Origin: Pseudomonas viridiflava
GTDB lineage: Bacteria > Pseudomonadota > Gammaproteobacteria > Pseudomonadales > Pseudomonadaceae
Assembly (NCBI RefSeq): GCF_900591205.1
Contig: NZ_UUPU01000084.1
Span: 1 to 64,000, forward strand
Length of the DNA stretch: 64,000 nt
Direction of reading: 5' to 3'
The notes below the pieces were generated by a model. It had not been told where the DNA came from. It did not search any database and saw only the letters and a list, made by a program, of their open reading frames with translations. How positions within the stretch are numbered: the first letter of the stretch is position 1; every line of letters starts with the position of its first letter. Shown here piece by piece: positions 59,647 through 64,000 of the stretch. Made by a program: the position numbers and the translations under genes.

Positions 59647-60408
59647 TTAGCGCGTGGCGATAATGAACAGCCGAGGGAACGGCAGCAACACGCCGCCCTC
59701 GGACAGCGCTGGGTAAGCCAGGGTAATCCGCGCCTGATACTCGCGTAGGAAGGCGGCTTTTTCATCGTCACTCAAGGGTGCAAGAAACGGCCGCAGTGCC
59801 GAAGCCTTGAACCATTCCACCACTGCCGCATGATCGGCCAGCGGGTGCAGGTAAGTAGTACGCCACACGTCCACGGTGCTGCAATGTTTGCTGAGCAACT
59901 CGTAGTAGTAGCTCGCAGCGTGACGTTCATTGTGTTTGACCGCGCCGATCTTCGCCGCCCATGGGCCGTCAGCGGCCACTTCTCGCGCCAAGCGGTGAGC
60001 AGGCTCGTCGAGGTTGTCCGGGGTCTGCACCGCCAGTGTGCCACCGGGGTTCAGTTGGTCGACCAGATGTGGGTACAGCGTGGCGTGGTCGGGCAGCCAT
60101 TGCAGGGAGGCGTTGGCCAAAATCACATCGAACGTTTGCGCGGGGTTCCAGGCGCCGATATCCGCCAGCTCGAAGCTAAGCGCCGGCAGCCGTTTGCGGG
60201 CGTCGGCCAACATGTCGTCAGAGCTGTCCATGCCGGTGACCTGCGCGTGCGGGAAACGCTCGGCCAACACCTGCGTGGAGTTACCGGGGCCACATCCCAG
60301 GTCGACAGCCGTGCGCACTTCGGTATTGGGAATGGCCGCAACCAGGTCGCGGACGGGGCGGGTACGCTGCTGTTCGAACATCGTGTATTGCTTGGCTGAC
60401 CAGGTCAT
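59647..60408 (-). CDS. tam: Trans-aconitate 2-methyltransferase
   Basis: Tam (253 aa) methylates trans-aconitate, a by-product that inhibits aconitase. The SAM loop AVDLGCGPGNSTQVLAERFP, later GMDSSDDMLADARKRLP and the ILANASLQWLPDHATLYPHLV block match Tam closely, as does the length (E. coli 252). The start at 60408 is taken from the family start MTWSAKQYTMFE. It is divergent from a LysR gene. Confidence 0.9.
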   Translation of the reverse strand: MTWSAKQYTMFEQQRTRPVRDLVAAIPNTEVRTAVDLGCGPGNSTQVLAERFPHAQVTGMDSSDDMLADARKRLPALSFELADIGAWNPAQTFDVILANASLQWLPDHATLYPHLVDQLNPGGTLAVQTPDNLDEPAHRLAREVAADGPWAAKIGAVKHNERHAASYYYELLSKHCSTVDVWRTTYLHPLADHAAVVEWFKASALRPFLAPLSDDEKAAFLREYQARITLAYPALSEGGVLLPFPRLFIIATR

Positions 60409-60510
60409 CACGGCTTTCCTTGTTTTTCGAGGTTGGCCACAGCCTAAATCTTGTGAGCCATGAGAACAAATGCCAGGATTGGCGACCTGCCATACCTGGA
60501 AAGTATTCCT

Positions 60511-61419
60511 ATGCTGGAACTTCGCCAACTCAACGCCTTTGTAGCCATTGCCGAAGAAGGCTATATCACCCGGGCGGCGGAACGCCTGGGCATGCAGCAG
60601 CCACCACTCACGCGGTTACTGCAAAGCCTCGAAGCCGAGTTGGGCGTGATCCTGATGGAGCGCTTGCCCCGTGGCGTGCGGCCAACCACCGCCGGGCTGG
60701 CGTTGCTCGATGAGGCACGCGAGGTGCTGGCCCGGGTCGACGCGGTGGCCGATGTGGTGCAGCGCGCCGCGCGTGGTGAGCGAGGCCGGCTGGCCATCGG
60801 CTTCACCAGTTCGGCGGCCCTGCACCCCTTTGTGCCCAGTGTATTGCGGCGGTTTCGCGAAACCTTCGTCGGCGTCTCGGTGGTGCTGGAAGAAGCAGGC
60901 ACCGGCGAACTGCTGGACGCGCTGGCACATGAAAGGCTGGACGCGGCGTTTATCCGCTCACCGCTCAGCGGCACGCAATCACTGCAGGACCAACCGATTC
61001 TGGTGGAGCCCATGCTGTTGGCGCTGCCCACCGATCACCCGCTGGCACACGACTACAAATCGCCCCTGCCCCTGGCCGCGCTGGCCACTGAGCCGTTCGT
61101 GCTGTATCGCCGGCGCGTGGGGTTGGGGCTCTATGACGCCATTCTGGTGGCCTGCCGTGAAGCAGGGTTCAGCCCGCAGGTGGTGCAGGAGGCGCCGCGC
61201 ATGACGGCCACCTTGAGCCTGGTGGCAGCGGGCCTTGGGGTGTCCATCGTGCCGGCGTCGATGCAACGGCTGCGTGGGGACGGCATCGTCTACCGGGAAC
61301 TGACGGAGTGCCGAAGCCTGGTAGCGCCCTTGCATCTGGCCACCCGACGGGATGATGGCTCAGCCGTATTGCGGCGGTTCAAGGAAATGGTCATCACCGC
61401 AGCGTCGACGGACGCCTGA
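60511..61419 (+). CDS. LysR-family transcriptional regulator
   Basis: A 302-residue regulator: N-terminal winged HTH (MLELRQLNAFVAIAEEGYITRAAERLGMQQPPLTRLLQSLEAELG) and a C-terminal periplasmic-binding-like effector domain (GLGLYDAILVACREAGFSPQVVQEAPRM). It is most like BenM/CatM-type activators. The start at 60511 suits the family MLELRQL pattern. Divergent from tam; LysR genes often regulate the gene beside them, so tam is the first candidate target. Confidence 0.88.
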   Translation: MLELRQLNAFVAIAEEGYITRAAERLGMQQPPLTRLLQSLEAELGVILMERLPRGVRPTTAGLALLDEAREVLARVDAVADVVQRAARGERGRLAIGFTSSAALHPFVPSVLRRFRETFVGVSVVLEEAGTGELLDALAHERLDAAFIRSPLSGTQSLQDQPILVEPMLLALPTDHPLAHDYKSPLPLAALATEPFVLYRRRVGLGLYDAILVACREAGFSPQVVQEAPRMTATLSLVAAGLGVSIVPASMQRLRGDGIVYRELTECRSLVAPLHLATRRDDGSAVLRRFKEMVITAASTDA

Positions 61420-61430
61420 TCACCGGCAAT

Positions 61431-61465
61431 AAAAAACCCCCGAGGCCAGAGCCGTCGGGGGTTTT
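61431..61465. terminator. Bidirectional terminator between lysR and ssb
   Basis: AAAAAACCCCCGA and TCGGGGGTTTT enclose a GC-rich loop, with an A run on one side and a T run on the other, so both convergent genes can stop here. Confidence 0.9.
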
Positions 61466-61486
61466 ATGCGTTCCGGGTGCAGGACC

Positions 61487-62011
61487 TCAGAACGGGATAT
61501 CGTCATCAAAGCTGTCGAAATCCGGAGCCGGCTGCGGAGCGGCCTGCTGTGGCGGCGGCGCCTGACGCGACTGTTGCGGTGCCGACTGCTGCGGGCGCGG
61601 AGCCTGCTGGCGTGGGGCCGGTGCGGACTGCTGGTAGTTGTTGCCACCGGCCTGCTGGTCGCCCTGCGGACGGCCACCCAGCAACTGCATGGTGCCTTGC
61701 ATGTCGACTACGATTTCAGTGGTGTAACGCTTGATACCGTCTTTTTCCCACTCGCGGGTTTGCAGTTTGCCTTCGATGTAGACCTGCGAACCTTTGCGCA
61801 GGTACTCACCGGCGATCTCTGCAACCTTGCCGAACATCGACACACGGTGCCATTCGGTTTTCTCGACCTTCTGACCGGTCTGCTTGTCGGTCCACTGTTC
61901 GCTGGTCGCCAGACTCAGGTTGGTCACGGCGTTACCGTTAGGCAAGTAGCGAACTTCGGGATCCTGGCCGCAAGTACCGACCAATATGACTTTGTTAACC
62001 CCACGGGCCAT
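61487..62011 (-). CDS. ssb: Single-stranded DNA-binding protein
   Basis: SSB (174 aa) coats single-stranded DNA in replication and repair. The OB fold (MARGVNKVILVGTCGQDPEVRYL, TEWHRVSMFGKVAEIAGEYLRKGSQVYIEGKLQTREW), a Gln/Pro/Ala-rich linker, and the DSFDDDIPF acidic tip that binds partner proteins are all present. The gene precedes the MFS gene and faces uvrA over it. Confidence 0.97.
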   Translation of the reverse strand: MARGVNKVILVGTCGQDPEVRYLPNGNAVTNLSLATSEQWTDKQTGQKVEKTEWHRVSMFGKVAEIAGEYLRKGSQVYIEGKLQTREWEKDGIKRYTTEIVVDMQGTMQLLGGRPQGDQQAGGNNYQQSAPAPRQQAPRPQQSAPQQSRQAPPPQQAAPQPAPDFDSFDDDIPF

Positions 62012-62020
62012 AACGTTCTC

Positions 62021-63415
62021 CTAGGCTGGGCGCGCTGTCGGCACTGGGTTGACCAGTTGCTCGAGCGTCGCGCGATCCAATAATTCGGTGTCCAATTTGA
62101 TGTAGATGGCGGCTTCTTCTGCAATAACCACAGCATCCGTAACCCCAGTAACCGCCTTAAGGCGCTCAACCAGACCGGCTTCGCGGATCGCTTCTGGCGA
62201 TAACGGCAAACGCAGGCTCGTCACATAGGGAGGTTCGCGCATGGTAACAGCAAAGGCTAGCCAGAGGGCAGCCAGACCTGCGCATCCAAGGAACACAACC
62301 GACAAACCGCCATGCTGAAACATCCAGCCGCCCATGATGCCGCCCAGCGCAGAACCGAGGAACTGGCTGGTGGAGTACACCCCCATCGCCGTGCCCTTGC
62401 CACCGGCCGGTGAAACTTTACTGATCAGCGAAGGCAACGACGCCTCCAGCAGGTTGAACGCGGTGAAGAACACCACGGTGCCGATTACCAGCGCCCGCAG
62501 GCTGTCGCCGAACTGCCAGAAGAATAGTTCAGTGAGCATCAATGTCGCGACGGCGCCGAGCAAAACTCGTTTCATTTTGCGTTTTTTCTCGCCATAGATA
62601 ATGAACGGGATCATGGCGAAGAATGAAATCAACAGCGCGGTGAGGTAGACCCACCAGTGCTGTTCCTTGGGCAAACCGGCTTTTTCGACGAGTGCCAGAG
62701 GCAGCGCGACGAAGCTGCACATCAGCATGGCGTGCAACACGAAGATACCTAAATCCAGGCGCAGCAGGTCGGGGTGCTTGAGCGTCGGCAATAACGCCTT
62801 GCGCGCCACACCCGACTCACGGTGCTGCAAGGTGCCGGTGGAGCGCGGCACCATAAAGGCCACAATCACTATCCCGAACAACGCCATACCGCCGGTGGCC
62901 AGGAACAGCCCGTGCAAACCAAAGGCACGGGTCAGCAACGGGCCTACCACCATCGCCACAGCGAAGGACAGCCCGATGGTCATGCCAATCATGGCCATGG
63001 CCTTGGTGCGATGCTGTTCGCGGGTCAGGTCCGACAACAAGGCCATGACGGCCGCGGAAATCGCACCGGCGCCCTGTAGGACGCGACCGGCGATTACGCC
63101 CCAGATCGAGTCGGACTGCGCCGCGAGTACACTGCCGAGGGCAAACACGATCAACCCGAGGTAAATCACCGGCCGCCGGCCAATACGGTCGGAAATGATC
63201 CCGAACGGAATCTGAAAAAGCGCCTGGGTCAGGCCATAGGCGCCAATCGCCAGGCCGATCAATGCGGGGGTCGCGCCTGCCAGATCCATTCCATAGGTCG
63301 CCAGCACCGGCAACACCATAAACATGCCAAGCATACGGAAGGCGAACACCAGGGCCAGACCGCTTGCCGCTCGGGTCTCGCCGCTACTCATGCGTTCGCT
63401 GTGGGGATCGTGCAT
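62021..63415 (-). CDS. yajR: YajR-like MFS transporter with C-terminal YAM domain
   Basis: A 464-residue transporter. The MFS part shows RMLGMFMVLPVLATYGMDLAGATPALIGLAIGAYGLTQ and motif A SDRIGRRPVIYLGLI in about 390 residues. The last 65 residues (EPPYVTSLRLPLSPEAIREAGLVERLKAVTGVTDAVVIAEEAAIYIKLDTELLD) form a cytoplasmic ferredoxin-like domain like the YAM domain of E. coli YajR (454 aa). It is probably a drug or small-molecule exporter. It lies between ssb and uvrA. Confidence 0.85.
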   Translation of the reverse strand: MHDPHSERMSSGETRAASGLALVFAFRMLGMFMVLPVLATYGMDLAGATPALIGLAIGAYGLTQALFQIPFGIISDRIGRRPVIYLGLIVFALGSVLAAQSDSIWGVIAGRVLQGAGAISAAVMALLSDLTREQHRTKAMAMIGMTIGLSFAVAMVVGPLLTRAFGLHGLFLATGGMALFGIVIVAFMVPRSTGTLQHRESGVARKALLPTLKHPDLLRLDLGIFVLHAMLMCSFVALPLALVEKAGLPKEQHWWVYLTALLISFFAMIPFIIYGEKKRKMKRVLLGAVATLMLTELFFWQFGDSLRALVIGTVVFFTAFNLLEASLPSLISKVSPAGGKGTAMGVYSTSQFLGSALGGIMGGWMFQHGGLSVVFLGCAGLAALWLAFAVTMREPPYVTSLRLPLSPEAIREAGLVERLKAVTGVTDAVVIAEEAAIYIKLDTELLDRATLEQLVNPVPTARPA

Positions 63416-63527
63416 GGAAAAACCTCGTGTGAACCGGCGGCGATTCTACCAGTCCCATCGAGTGAGAGGGTATATGCGGCGGTTTGCCGCGCAGCTTTCA
63501 TGTAAGGCTGCAAGCGGCCTTTTGACA

Positions 63528-63543
63528 GTGTATATTCATCCAG
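63528..63543 (+). promoter_or_regulatory. Weak LexA-like box before uvrA
   Basis: GTGTATATTCATCCAG is close to the SOS pattern CTG-TATAT...-CAG with one change in the first triplet. It lies about 50 bases before the uvrA start. A match by eye only, not confirmed. Confidence 0.35.
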
Positions 63544-63593
63544 TCTTTAGCCGTATACTCCGGCATTATTTACGCCCGCCGTGCGAGGCCATC

Positions 63594-64000
63594 TTGGACA
63601 AGATCCTGATTCGTGGGGCTAGAACCCACAACCTGAAGAACATTGACCTGACCCTGCCCCGGGACAAACTGATCGTCATCACCGGCTTGTCCGGCTCCGG
63701 CAAATCGTCCCTGGCGTTCGACACGCTATATGCCGAAGGTCAGCGGCGCTATGTGGAGTCGCTGTCGGCCTACGCCCGCCAGTTCCTGTCGATGATGGAA
63801 AAACCCGACGTCGACACCATTGAAGGCTTGTCGCCGGCGATTTCCATCGAGCAGAAGTCGACCTCCCATAACCCGCGTTCTACCGTGGGCACCATTACCG
63901 AAATCTACGATTACCTGCGTCTGCTGTATGCACGCGTGGGTATTCCGCGTTGCCCGGATCACGATATCCCGCTGGAAGCCCAGACCGTCAGCCAGATGGT
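63594..64000 (+). CDS. uvrA: Excinuclease ABC subunit A, 5' part
   Basis: The first 135 codons of UvrA, the damage-recognition ATPase of nucleotide excision repair. Reading from a TTG start: LDKILIRGARTHNLKNIDLTLPRDKLIVITG, Walker A GLSGSGKSS, and GQRRYVESLSAYARQFL. The rest lies off the window's right edge. The TTG start is assigned because UvrA begins MDKI at this place and no ATG is available. It is divergent from the MFS/ssb genes. Confidence 0.95.
   Translation, partial: MDKILIRGARTHNLKNIDLTLPRDKLIVITGLSGSGKSSLAFDTLYAEGQRRYVESLSAYARQFLSMMEKPDVDTIEGLSPAISIEQKSTSHNPRSTVGTITEIYDYLRLLYARVGIPRCPDHDIPLEAQTVSQM

Noticed and set aside
1..64000. CRISPR arrays, tRNA or rRNA genes
   Set aside because: No regularly spaced identical repeats and no tRNA- or rRNA-like sequence were seen; the repeats present are scattered REP palindromes.

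Overview
The window is a high-GC chromosomal segment from a Pseudomonas species, most likely of the P. fluorescens group. The evidence is the gene order: mpl-ubiX, eatR/exaC/eat/eutBC, dedA-mtfA-ppa, xseB-ispA-dxs, ribA, thiL-nusB-ribH-ribBA-ribE-ribD-nrdR, ybbN, a zinc-responsive ABC operon and oprG run in the same overall order as the PA4017-PA4067 stretch of P. aeruginosa as I remember it. The many GTGGGAGC-GGCTTGCC repetitive palindromes are typical of fluorescent pseudomonads.

Layout. 1-4.4 kb: cell-wall recycling (mpl), ubiquinone/flavin prenylation (ubiX), a small YceK/YidQ lipoprotein and a sigma-54 activator of the AcoR/EatR type. 4.5-10.7 kb: ethanolamine catabolism without a microcompartment (acetaldehyde dehydrogenase exaC, permease eat, ammonia-lyase eutB/eutC). 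A near-perfect sigma-54 promoter and palindromic sites precede exaC. 10.7-13.2 kb: long inverted repeat, dedA, mtfA, ppa. 13.2-18.8 kb: accessory island with an S24-type repressor, a structured and terminated RNA-like segment, a type II restriction-modification system (Eco57I-type adenine methylase, PD-(D/E)xK endonuclease, C-protein-like regulator), and a small Pseudomonas-type DUF protein behind a repeat-rich leader. 18.8-23 kb: isochorismatase-like hydrolase, GAF histidine kinase, 5'-truncated DUF1016 nuclease, NAD(P)H oxidoreductase overlapping a MerR regulator.

23-37.8 kb: isoprenoid genes (xseB-ispA-dxs), vitamin B12 uptake (btuB, btuF), riboflavin and thiamine genes with nusB and nrdR, a lipoprotein and a methyltransferase. 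37.8-39.1 kb: an Abi_2/AbiF-type HEPN ribonuclease-like gene preceded by what looks like an abiF-type structured RNA, with a hairpin and a short leader ORF running into its start codon. This is the most interesting defence-like unit. 39.1-45.6 kb: YbbN, the zinc-responsive DUF2796/ABC/DUF3299 operon with a candidate Zur operator, oprG with an Anr-like box, and a sugar-nucleotide-reductase-like protein. 45.8-56.8 kb: Lhr-type helicase, MscS-type channel, MFS exporter, and a ybhP-clsB-ybhN phospholipid operon. 56.8-64 kb: second long inverted repeat, hydrolase/DUF3182 pair, cysteine hydrolase, tam, a LysR regulator, ssb, a YajR-like MFS transporter, and the 5' end of uvrA running off the window.

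Most of the window is conserved core genome. The accessory parts are the 13.2-18.8 kb island, the truncated DUF1016 gene, and the abiF module. No tRNA, rRNA, CRISPR array or insertion sequence was seen.
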